In this document: piece by piece, positions 1 through 9,954 of the stretch
How positions within the stretch are numbered: position 1 is the first letter of the stretch
Layout of the letters: each line of letters starts with the position of its first letter
From: Syncephalastrum monosporum B8922
Taxonomy: Eukaryota > Mucoromycota > Mucoromycetes > Mucorales > Syncephalastraceae
Assembly (NCBI GenBank): GCA_000697355.1
Contig: JNEN01001257.1
Location: forward strand, 1-64,000
Direction of reading: 5' to 3'
Length of the DNA: 64,000 bases
The notes under the pieces: generated by a model
What the model was told of the DNA's origin: nothing
Database searches by the model: none
The model's input: only the letters and a program-made list of their open reading frames with translations
Translations under genes and position numbers: made by a program

Positions 1-440
1 AAAGACTGGGTGGTAAGTTCTTTGATACGCCAGGAACTGTTTCAAAAGACTGGATCGTAAGTTCTTTGTTAACCCAGGAACTGTTTCAAAAGACTGGGTG
101 GTAAGTTCTTTGATACGCCAGGAACTGTTTCAAAAGACTGGATCGTAAGTTCTTTGTTAACCCAGGAACTGTTTCAAAAGACTGGGTGGTAAGTTCTTTG
201 ATACGCCAGGAACTGTTTCAAAAGACTGGATCGTAAGTTCTTTGTTAACCCAGGAACTGTTTCAAAAGACTGGGTGGTAAGTTCTTTGATACGCCAGGAA
301 CTGTTTCAAAAGACTGGATCGTAAGTTCTTTGTTAACCCAGGAACTGTTTCAAAAGACTGGGTGGTAAGTTCTTTGATACGCCAGGAACTGTTTCAAAAG
401 ACTGGATCGTAAGTTCTTTGTTAACCCAGGACTGTTTCAA
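1..440. repeat. 44/88-bp tandem repeat array
   Basis: Five copies of an 88-bp unit start at 1, 89, 177, 265 and 353. Each is built of two related 44-bp halves, one containing GGGTGGTAAG and the other GGATCGTAAG, and both ending in CAGGAACTGTTTC. The copies are virtually identical. One unit of the same pair is found again at about 2215-2300, so the family belongs to the rDNA spacer of this genome. The array begins at the window edge, so its true length is unknown. Its perfection could reflect recent amplification or assembler looping. Confidence 0.95.
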
Positions 441-690
441 AAGACTGGGGTTCCCAATTGATTCATTGGACATTCAATGCAACAACTGGTATTGTTTCCT
501 CCAATTTTTTTCAATTGAGAGATCCGTTCTTTGATAACCCAGGAACTGTTTCAATAGACTGGGCTCCCAATTGATTCATTGGACACCCAACGGAACAATT
601 GGTAAATGCTGAGAGAGGGCTTTTCTTCCTTCTCTCATAGTACTTCAGGCGGGCCCTCGAATTTCAAGGCTTACTGTATTGTAACAAGAG
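441..690. repeat. ITS1-like spacer segment duplicated at 2303-2552
   Basis: This segment is almost identical to 2303-2552 at a constant offset of 1862 bp. It carries the CCCAG...CTGGG and CCAATTGATTCATTGG elements of the ITS1-like repeats. The identity ends abruptly at 690/2552: the right-hand copy continues with TGGGCTCAG, while this copy runs into an adapter sequence. The breakpoint at 690 therefore looks artificial rather than biological. Confidence 0.85.
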
Positions 691-709
691 AGATGTGTAT
701 AAGAGACAG
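691..709. other. Tn5/Nextera mosaic-end adapter embedded in assembly
   Basis: The 19 bases AGATGTGTATAAGAGACAG are the Tn5 transposase mosaic end used in Nextera libraries. In one frame they translate to the familiar contaminant string MCIRDS. The adapter sits exactly where the duplicated spacer stops matching its second copy and 28S sequence begins, which marks a chimeric read or contig join. No biological function should be assigned. Confidence 0.97.
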
Positions 710-1048
710 CTGTTTAACTCTCTCTTCAGAGTTCTTTTCATCTTTCCCTCACGGTACTTGTTCGCTATCGATCTCTCGCCATTATTTAGCTTCAGGAGGG
801 ATTTACCTCCAGCTTTAGGCTGCATTCCCAAACAACCTGACTCTTGAACAGGCCAATACAAAAGATACTAAGACTCGGGCCAAAGACGGGATTCTCACCC
901 TCCATGATGTCCTATTCCAAGGAACTTATCATCCGGTGTACCTGATTGATCCTGTTTTCAGTTTACAATGCGCAATGATTAAACCATTGAGCTTCCAAAC
1001 TTGAGCTTTTGCCTCTTCACTCGCCGTTACTGGGGCAATCATGGTTAT

Positions 1049-1079
<31 letters not shown>

Positions 1080-1111
1080 GTTCAGCGGGTAATCCTACTT
1101 GATTTCAGACA
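710..1111 (-). rRNA. 28S (LSU) rRNA, 5' end only
   Basis: Read on the minus strand this is the start of the large-subunit rRNA, including the D1 region. The perfect ITS4 primer site TCCTCCGCTTATTGATATGC is at 1056-1075, followed by the conserved reverse complement of the LSU start (GCTTAAGTTCAGCGGGTA). Other recognisable blocks are the region around CTCACGGTACTTGTTCGCTATC near 750-775 and CATTCCCAAACAAC near 822-835. The gene is cut at 709 by the adapter, so only about 400 nt are present. The 5' boundary near 1111 is approximate. Confidence 0.92.
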
Positions 1112-1270
1112 ACAGCATGCTTGCATTTGGATGTTTCCCAGTGTCTTCCTAATCAGAAGAAAAAAAAACACAACGGAACTTTATTTCAGGATGAAAGGAG
1201 TCCCACGACCAGCATCTTTTTGACATCCCAATCACAATGGACATTCTCAATAAAGAAAACGACATTTGTG
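1112..1270 (-). other. ITS2 spacer
   Basis: This is the stretch between the 28S start and the 5.8S 3' end, about 160 bp, placed only by its flanks. No repeats were seen in it. Confidence 0.75.
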
Positions 1271-1433
1271 GTCTGTAGTTGTACTGAAACAAGCATACCC
1301 CAAGGGCAAGCCAAAGGGCGCAAGGTGCGTTCAAGAACTCGATGATTCGCAGAATGCAGATCGCATTAATTATCGCAATTTGCTACGCTTTTCATCGATG
1401 CGAGAGCCAAGAGATCCATTGCTTAAAGTTGTT
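1271..1433 (-). rRNA. 5.8S rRNA, divergent copy
   Basis: The reverse complement holds AATGGATCTCTTGGCTCTCG, GCATCGATGAA, GAATCATCGAGTTCTTGAA and ends near TGCTTGTTTCAGTAC, the usual order of a fungal 5.8S of about 160 nt. The normally invariant GATGAAGAACG is GATGAAAAGCG here, and the canonical GAGTCTTTGAACG reads GAGTTCTTGAACG. The second variant may be lineage-typical; the first is suspicious and suggests a degenerate or misassembled unit. End points are approximate. Confidence 0.85.
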
Positions 1434-2990
1434 TTCTTCAATAAATCACTTGATACTGTTTCAAATCATTCTTTGAACAAGTTGATCCATTCTTTGATAT
1501 AACCCAGGAACTGTTTCAAAAGACTGGGTACCCTAATTGAACCATTGGACACTCAATGCAGCAGTTGGTATTGTTTCTACCTTCATCAATTGGGAGATTC
1601 GTTCTTTGATATCCCAGGAACTGTTTCAATGGACTGGGATTCCAATTGATCCAATTGGAAATTTAATTAAGCAACTGGTAATGCTTCGTGATCCTTTCTT
1701 TCTTAACCCAGGAACTGTTCAAAAGACTGGGTTCCCAATTGATTGATGGAACGTTAAATGCAACGACATTGGTATTGGTTCATACGTTCATCAATTAAGA
1801 GATCCGTTCTTTGGTATCCCAGGAACTTTTCAGAAGACTGGGTTCCCAATTGCTTCATTGAACATTCAATTGAACAACTGGTATTGCCACCCCGTTCATC
1901 AATTAAGATGAATTAAGAGTCGATGACTTCTTAGCGTTACCCAGGGACCACCGCGTGGAGGTAAGTCATTCATCGGTCCCCTGGTCTGATTTGTATCCCG
2001 CATTTTACCGTGTGGCGGACGACTTTGCTGTTGTTTAACCACGCGAAAGCCGCAAGGAAATCGTGGAATGCTCATTCATGCCCCTTAGCTGGCACCGAGG
2101 CAGTTCTGTCACTTGTATCAAAGTCGACAACGCAGCAGCAACTACGTACGCTCAATTTGTATCCCGCATGCGCTATGCGGTTGTACGTTCTTTGCTAACC
2201 CAGGGACGATCTCTAAAGACTGGGTGGTAAGTTCTTTGATACGCCAGGAACTGTTTCAAAAGACTGGATCGTAAGTTCTTTGTTAACCCAGGACTGTTTC
2301 AATAGACTGGGGTTCCCAATTGATTCATTGGACATTCAATGCAACAACTGGTATTGTTTCCTCCAATTTTTTTCAATTGAGAGATCCGTTCTTTGATAAC
2401 CCAGGAACTGTTTCAATAGACTGGGCTCCCAATTGATTCATTGGACACCCAACGGAACAATTGGTAAATGCTGAGAGAGGGCTTTTCTTCCTTCTCTCAT
2501 AGTACTTCAGGTGGGCCCTCGAATTTCAAGGCTTACTGTATTGTAACAAGAGTGGGCTCAGTTTCCAGGTAGATGCCCTGAAACAGGCAGCAGTCTACCA
2601 GTAAACTGTACTCTCGAATCGCATCTACAGATTGATCCATATGACACCCCAATGCAGCACTGGGTAATGTTTTCTGGATTTTCAATTTGCAGATCCGTTC
2701 TTTGGCATCCCAGAAACTGTTTCAATTGACTGGGTTCCCAATTGATCCATTGAACATTCAATCAAACAACTGGTATTGATGCAGCTTTTGAAGATGCCAC
2801 AGTCGTGAGTCTGTAAATCACTCGACATAAGAGCTAGTTTGACTCGACCGCTGGAGTAAATGTTGAGAGGGGGCGGTTCTCCCTTCTCTCATAGTACTTT
2901 AGGCGGGCTCTCGAATCCCGAGGGCCTCAACACCAGGTAAAGTCGGCTCAGGTGTAACCAGCATTTACTACCAAAAAAGGAAATAGGCTG
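1434..2990 (-). repeat. Expanded ITS1-like array of hairpin-bearing repeats; no 18S
   Basis: Upstream of 5.8S (minus sense) the spacer is a run of imperfect repeats of about 105-115 bp. Each carries a CCCAG...CTGGG arm pair enclosing GGAACTGTTTCAAAAGA-like sequence, then a CCAATTGATTCATTGG-like palindrome and a C/AACTGGTATTG block. Copies start near 1503, 1613, 1708, 1818, 2200, 2400 and 2708. A larger unit with CTTCTCTCATAGTACTT occurs near 617-650, 2492-2510 and 2893-2910. No 18S 3' end (which should follow ITS1 directly) was found before unique DNA starts near 3000. Confidence 0.7.
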
Positions 2991-2999
2991 CTAGTAAAC

Positions 3000-4640
3000 T
3001 CTACCCCCTACCTAACTTACTTTTCCCAATCAAAAACTTCCCAGTTAAAAATCCCTAATTGAAAAAAGGGTTGTCCCCAATTGAAAAAAAAAGGTATCCT
3101 GATTGACTTATTCCATCTTATTCCAAGTATACCAAAGAATCCTGGGTGGTCGTCATCGTTTTGTGCCCGAAAGAAAAAAAGTTGCTTTGAAAGAAGTTTC
3201 ATGTCCGCTGTGACTTGCTTCCTAAAATTCAGATATGGTCCATGGCAAACAAAGCAGCGACAAGAGATCCACAGATGACTAAGAAGACGTTAATTATATG
3301 TGCGATAAACACGATCATTTGGCTGGTATAATAGTGAAAAGCAAAATTATCGCGAGACCCTTTCAGGTGGATTTTAGGTGATTCCAGGTGCCTCCCAAGT
3401 GTGTTAATGGGTGTTTAGGGCCGAGAAAGCAGTTATAGGAAGCTAGAATCATGCCATCTCCGGCAGATGGTAGCGAGCAATGAAGTTGCCATCATACAAT
3501 AGTTCGATAACGTCATTATTTGTGTATGTTGGAAAACGAGAGAAAGAAAATAGTTGCTGCCGAGATGAGGAAGGAGAAAAAGGGATAAGAAAGAGGGGCG
3601 CGCCCACTTAAAATTTTAACGCAGCACAGACGGAATGTCGGTGTCGAGTATGGCATTCGACCGCCGTACCTGAATTACATTACCGGCGCTTTTACTTGTG
3701 TAGTGTATCACGCGTAGTGCGCGTTCTCAGTGCATTTTTTTTATTATGCGTACAGACAGCCAACCTGCTCGAACAGTATTGTGTGGATATCCCACTTCTC
3801 GACGGATAAGTCCAGAAATTATTTGCATCGCCAAAGTCAAATTGTAAGGTGTCAAACCGATTTGCCCGCCTATCATGACTCTATACAACACCTCTCCTTT
3901 TTTGTTTCTGCTATGTTTACCTTCACCTTTTCTCTTGCGTAGTCGGCGACCTTCACCTTTCTTTCACGTAATCGCCCGTCACTTAGATCCATTTTGATCC
4001 AGTTCTCGTAATTTAGAAATCATAGTATAAACTCCCCCCAGAGAGTTTCTTATTCATCCTTTGCCTCTGTTGGTATCGCTTACTCCACCGACAACGCGAG
4101 TCTCCCGGTTTATTTCTTTTACACATAAGAAACGTACTATGTCTCTTATTTTACTCTTTCAACGTGTATATCAAGAGACGCACATTCTTTTTTGATTTTC
4201 TTTGCAATCTCTATTTCTTCTCTTCCCTTTTCTCTTTTCTCTTTTCTCTTTTCTCTTTTCTCTTTTCACGTACACGTTAAACTCATACCTTATGGCTTAG
4301 CTGGTGCTTATAACACACTTATTCCGCAATACCTACCTTTTCCATTTTCTACTACAAAACCTAGCCTTACACCATGCAATTCCAGTAGGCTCCCACGCAG
4401 CTCGTCTCGCTTATGATTGCTCGCGTGGTGAGAACTTCCGCGCTGTCGCATGGCTCTTTTATCTCTTTTTTATTGTATGAGCCGAGCTTAGGCCAATGTT
4501 CAATCTTGTGTGGTGAAGAGGTCACACTCGAAAAACAGTGGTGTGCCATAAGCGTAGCGGAGGGTGAGAATCAATCGACTAAAACCGATCGAATAATTCT
4601 ACTCACAGAAGTGAGCTACAGTTTAAGTCTTTTTAGTGCT
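3000..4640. other. Non-genic stretch with low-complexity tracts
   Basis: Only short ORFs without coding character are present. It contains A-rich runs near 3060-3180 and a TTTTC-type microsatellite at about 4214-4266. No gene or RNA was recognised. Confidence 0.6.
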
Positions 4641-5640
4641 ATGAGACATATAGTGCCGAAGAAACGAGTCTCGCCGAAACGAATGGTACTTGATCGAAGA
4701 TGAGGCACATAAAGTCATCAATAGCAAGCGAAATAGTGGCCGCTGTGGGGTCATACTGAAAACGGTGGTCAAGTTCAGATTGGAGGGAAAAACGCGGGAG
4801 GGGGTGAGGAGGCGTTGAATTGATTTGACCCCGTGCGCCGTCCCATATTTGAAGGCAGGTTGGGCAAGTCTCAGAAAATTGGACTGGTGTATTGTGCTGG
4901 GTGTTGGAAAGCTGGTATATATCTGAGGTTATGTCAGATGTACCCAAATGATGCAGAGGGGGGCTCTAGGTAGAATGCCATAAAGGGACAGATATCATGT
5001 ATTTGGGGCAGTGAGATGGATACAAAGCTGCCAGGAACGGAACTTACGAGATAAAGCATCAGAGCTACAACAGGTGCTACTGCACGAGGCACTTGCTCGA
5101 TTGCCAGGCGACAGCCGGAAGGAAGTGGGTTCAGGAGCACCAAGAATGAACCTTTGAGAGGATCCAACTGGTCAGAACGCTTCATTCCGAGAAAACCGGG
5201 CGGGGGCACAAGGGCGAAAGAAATCCTACATGGTGATATCATCTCCGTGAACTTTTCTAAGGAATGTACAGAATAGTCGCTGGCCATGATGCCCTCCTGT
5301 CTTGGGTGCAGGCGAATGCATATGTATGTGTCACCTGAAACAAAAGTTCCATCAGGCGAAATCCGGGATGTTGCCGTCCGGCAGATGCGCCAAGTGTGGG
5401 AAACCATACATTATTCAGAGGAAAGGAGAGGACCGACCTGGTTGTGAGACGACTAAAGGCGCGAGAAACCGATACAGACAATCCGTAGGTCGATACGACA
5501 TCGAGACAATGGTTGTTGTAACCCCAATAGACGACGAGCGCGTCCTAGGAGACCCGCCAGTCAACGAAGATGGCAACTACAGGAAAATAACAAAGCCGTT
5601 TAGAACAAGAGCACGGACACGGACTTTTGACGAGCGGATT
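4640..5640 (-). pseudogene. Possible decayed or multi-exon membrane-protein gene
   Basis: The minus strand has several open stretches with membrane-like composition. Between about 5415 and 5550 it reads DALVVYWGYNN then SVSVSRAFSRL and NNVWFPTLGASAG. Between about 5056 and 5330 a second frame gives PPGFLGMKRSDQLDPLKG and AVAPVVALMLYL, ending at a plausible GTAAGT donor near 5055. A stop lies just upstream of DALVVY, though it could be inside an intron. The protein family was not recognised and the exons do not join cleanly. A 135-codon plus-strand ORF (5302-5709) overlaps and is taken as a shadow. Confidence 0.25.
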
Positions 5641-5829
5641 GTATATTGCCTACAAAAAGATACCATTGCAGTTGGATGGAGGAGGCACTCGAGGAAGACA
5701 GCCGGTTGAACGTGTCTGCACTCAGATTTCCAATTTTGAGCGAGCAGAACACGACTCGCCATCTGACACGTTCTGTCCGGTGTACAAAGTCAACCCTTCT
5801 TCTCAAAAATATCCTTTCCACAGCTGGAA

Positions 5830-6690
5830 ATGCTATACAGATATAATAGACAATCCTCTGTAGCCACGATGGCATTTTATAGGAAGTAGAAGAGGTCTTT
5901 CATCTCGTACTGCCGCCACTTCGCATGATTTCCACTCATCTCTGATGGATTTTTTAAAGTCCTCATGGGTCATGCTGGGCTGATGCGCCTTCTGCATTAG
6001 TTGCTTCAATTTCCTCCACAAATTTCGATAGGATACACATCTGGCACTTGTGCAGGCCAGTCTATTTTGATAATCCAATGCTCTTCATCCACTTTTTGGC
6101 GCGTTGCTGCGTGCTGCGGTGGATCGGCGCTCCATATTTCATCAAGAAGAAAACAGGACAGTTATCGCAGAAACGCGATAAGGGTCCCTCGTAGATCGGG
6201 TTGATGAAGTCCACCGCAGTACTTTACGCTGGGTGCGAGGCACTCGCTCAGGTTGGCCCCGTCCTTTAAGCGCCAGACCCGTACTTGCCCTGAATTTTTT
6301 GCCTTTTCGAAACTGGCCCGGTCGGTCCATAAAACCTTCTTCCAGTCGTCAAGGATCCAGGTCCTGTGCTTCTGGGTCAGGAATGGTTTTTCCTTGGCAA
6401 CGCGACAGTTGATGATAATGCGTTTCAGATATTGTTGGGCAGCCTGGTTGCTCACATTGAGTGACAGAATTCTGCGTGATGCTTTAAGGAGAGTGCGACG
6501 GTCATCCTTGACTTCGTATACGCTCGTCACGCTCTCTGAGCATTCTTCGGTTGTGGTGTCCACATTGTTCATGATCAGCAATGACCTTATGGTCTTTCGT
6601 GACAAGTTCATTGGCAATTTTTCTAACGCTCCAGCCAGCTTCCCGACCTGCATACGGAAAATTCAAAAGTGTCAATTTTTGTATGTCCAT
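5830..6690 (-). pseudogene. Tc1/mariner-family transposase, broken
   Basis: The minus strand keeps the order of a Tc1/mariner transposase spread over several frames. A helix-turn-helix-like start (REAGWSVRKIANEL) is near 6620-6640. DDWKKVLWTDRASF, holding the first catalytic Asp, is near 6310-6350. GAPIHRST near 6120 lacks the second Asp (KYGAPIH instead of QDGAPxH). PAQVPDVYPIE, at the place of the SPDLNPIEN motif, lies near 6050, with the C-terminal tail down to about 5830. There are frameshifts and internal stops, so the copy is dead. Terminal inverted repeats and TA target duplication were not identified with confidence. Confidence 0.8.
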
Positions 6691-6832
6691 TGACTGTGCT
6701 GGAAAAAAAAGAATTTATTGCATGAATGTAAGGTAATGAGCTCATACAGTATTACTTCGCGAACACAGGAAGAAGGAGGAATAACACAGATATAAAATGT
6801 AGCTTTACAGTAATGTAAGTATATAGATAAAT

Positions 6833-8696
6833 TTAGGTTGCCACGCGACCGCCTGCGGAGTAGACAAAGAACAGGACCCAGGCAACGAGAAGACACACGA
6901 TAAAGCAGCCAAAGAAGACATAGTTGAGGGGCTTGATTTGCGTATTCTCGTACGAATCGCGACCCTCGCGAATGTACTTCAGCTCCTCCTCATTCTTGTC
7001 CTTCATCATTTGCATACGCTTCTTGCGAGTTGCTTCAAGGATGTTGTCCAACCAGATACGCTGTGTAAACCACAAACCAATGATGAGGACAAAACCGATG
7101 GCAGCAAGAATGATATAAAGAGTCATGACACCTTCAAGGGACAAGTCAGCTTCGGAAGACAACATCAAAGGTCAGCGACAATACCTGTGTAAGCTTGGTT
7201 CGCGGTGTTGTCCTGGACGACACCAATCACGATGTCCAGAATAGCAGTGCCAATGTTGTTGGAACTCTTATACATGCCCAAACCGGTTCCGATATAATCA
7301 CTCGGAAGGATCATACCGATGGACGTGATCATAGAGATCGGGCCAAAAGCGAGCGAGATACTGTAGAACACCATGCCGACAACTGCATTCACGTAGGTCC
7401 AGCCGAGAAGCGCGCAGCTGAGAATGAGGAAAATGGACGAGATGAGCACTACAAATAAGAGAAATGTTAGCACATGTAATGTCAAGGCCATTGATCGCTT
7501 ACAGATCACCACACGAAGACCCCAAAGGTCCATAACAATGCCGAGAATAGGCGTCGCAACGATGGGCACGACCTGGGATGCACTGGCCTTATAGCCTGCA
7601 AGGGAGCTCGTATCGCCGAAATGTACCGTGATAAGCTCGGTACTGATGGTCTGGAAGGATGACCAGACGGCAGCATAAATAAACTCGATCAAAATAATGT
7701 GGAAATAGTAAATGGGAAACTTGAGCACCGACTTGATTTTGAAGGATTTTTTGGCCTTGAGACGCTTGATATCGCCAGAGTCTACGACATTCTTGCCGCT
7801 CAAGTGACGGACAATGAGAGCATACACCAAGTTCATGACGACCGAGAAAGCGCAAATGATCAGAGCTAGCCAGAATGCCCAAACCCAGTCACCTGTAGCG
7901 TCGGCAACTGGATTAGCGACCAGCGTACCGAGGAAGGTGGCGAGACGGCTGATGGACAGTTGGAGACCAATGGCAATGGCCAAACTCTGTGTACGGAACC
8001 ACTTGGAGAGCAGTGATTCCTGCATGGTCACGATCAGGCCACTGCCGATGCCGAAGACAACACGGGCGACGACCATGGCGCCAAACGAGGTGTACTTGGC
8101 CGCGATAGCGGTCAGCAAGCTGCCGACAATAACGAGTATGTTGACGAGAAGGGTACCCCAGATAGAACCGAACAGATCAAACAGCAGACCGCCCACAATG
8201 GGGAAGATAGTGTTGATGATGGAGACCGAAGAGGAAATAACACCGTATTTGGTATTGTCTATTCCCAGTTCCTGCATATTTTTTTGTTTCTGGTGAGTAT
8301 ATACAATCCAGGCATGCGGGCCTTTTGTGTGACACTACAAACCTTCTTAATGGACGATTTCATCGCACTCAGAGCCGACGCCGAAAAATGAGATCCCACT
8401 GTAAGGCGTCCACGTGAATCAATAAGGACTGCTTTTTCCCTTCCCACAACTCATTTTTCTCTTTATGTGGAATTACCTGGCAAAAGCAGAGCTGTGACCA
8501 GCGCAAAAATCTTGAAATACATGTTTGCGTTCGCAAGAGCCGCATCTCCGCCAGCAGCGACATCGTCTGCGTGTGTATGATCGTGAAGCGGATCAGGTGT
8601 AGTATCATTTCTCAGGTGGGCCTCGCCGTCGTCGTGAAACTCTGCCTTCTCGTTATCCTCGAATCTCGAGGGAACTTGGTCTGCTTCCGAGGGCAT
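6833..8696 (-). CDS. MFS transporter, MFSD1-like
   Basis: Five exons (8477-8696, 8343-8398, 7503-8289, 7185-7448, 6833-7131) join in frame to about 541 residues. An acidic, hydrophilic N-terminus (first ~60 residues) is followed by about 12 membrane spans. The entry block reads LLLPVGSHFSASALSAMKS then GIDNTKYGVISSSVSIINT, as in the MFSD1-like branch of fungal major facilitators. FARVVFGIGSGL-type sequence (VARVVFGIGSGLIV) matches helix 4. Human MFSD1 exports dipeptides from lysosomes; substrate and location here are inferred only. The last intron acceptor could be 7132 (53-nt intron, preferred for its CTGAC branch point) or 7150 (35-nt intron); both keep frame. Confidence 0.85.
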
Positions 8697-9954
8697 ACTT
8701 CAAAAAGGAAAAATGAAGGCAAAGAGCGAAGAAAAAACGTATTATGGATCACGCCGCGTTATTTATATGGGGTACTGGTGTAATGCAGTGGGCGTGCAAC
8801 CTATTTTTTTTAGCGAGCATAATAATCTGATCAATGTCGCCGTATCAGATGTTAAGTACTCCGATGGACACACGAAACCAAACTTCCTTGCACTACGCTA
8901 AGAGAGCCGAGCGAGGGTACGAGATACTTAATCGCCAGGGTCTTGGGCAGGTCGGGGACGGTTCAGAAGAAAGGACTACGTTTCCATGAAAAAAAAAATT
9001 TTTTTTGCTTCCTCCTTGCTGCAAGCTGCGTTCACACTAGAAGCATGCGAACTTCACCGACTATATGCTGGCCACGCTGCATGTTAACGATGTCTGTGAA
9101 TTTCTACGTCAAGGGTATGGCATATCTTTAAACCAATGAAAACCGCGTTCTGTGTTCATAGGTGGAGGGCAGAAGCTATACCCGTCGCGCTTTAAACTTT
9201 TGTGATTGCAGTGCACAACGCAGGTCTGCATCCCGGTAAAGTATTCCAACAGCCCATCTCGGCAGAGACCGCGTAAACAAGTATCGATCATAGATCGCGG
9301 TATTCTTTCGCTTTCCTCTGTTGCTCCTTGTTATACAAAGTGGTAAGCATGATCTCTTGGGAAAATATGCTCAGTCTTCCATTCCTTTTTATCTGTACTT
9401 TTACTTTTTTTTTATACTGTCATATATAAAAAAAATAAGAGCAAGTCAGACGGTCCCGTTTACCCCGTGCAACTGTGCTGTACAGTACATAACCAATCTC
9501 CTGTATAATAGGGAAAGTGGCGAACTTTTTCATCTTCGGCATAGTCAATATTAATAGCGAACAGCATGTTTTGCTCGAAAGGGACAAAAAAAAAAGACAA
9601 TAAGCAGAAAAGTGAACGGCGGCATAGTAGAAGCTTTATATATTTATTGTTTAGCGCCCAAGACTCAGGTTACGGTTACAATAAATCGTTTCAAAAGGTA
9701 AAGCGCGCGAGTCTGTAAGATTGACGAGAAGGGGCGGACCATGGTGCGTATCGATCTCAAAAGTCATTCGTTGTCTTGAGAGCCAAGCCACCAAAACGGT
9801 TGATCATTCTTGCGCTGATATGGCATTGGAGTCATTTTATTTAATCAATTTCAAAGTGAGTCATGTGAGCGGGGCCAAGTGAGTCAAAGGCTGGCTGTGT
9901 CAACTATTTTTTTCTATCTGCATACCACTCGACGACATACCGACGATTACCTCA
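8697..9954. other. Intergenic, shared upstream region of MFS gene (-) and TRP1 (+)
   Basis: A divergent intergenic region of about 1.26 kb with AT-rich and poly-A/T tracts (for example 8990-9005, 9404-9440). Small ORFs have no recognisable content. No RNA gene was seen. Confidence 0.6.

Noticed and set aside
1..440. CRISPR-like regular repeats
   Set aside because: The units are contiguous tandem copies without unique spacers, in a eukaryotic rDNA context.
606..818. ORF containing MCIRDS
   Set aside because: It is a translation through the Nextera adapter and rRNA, a known artefact.
5302..5709. 135-codon plus-strand ORF with CAKCGK
   Set aside because: It lies antisense to the more protein-like minus frames and has no family match; the Cys pair alone is weak.
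7150..7184. 35-nt intron in the MFS gene
   Set aside because: A later acceptor at 7132 gives a 53-nt intron with a better-placed branch point and also keeps frame.
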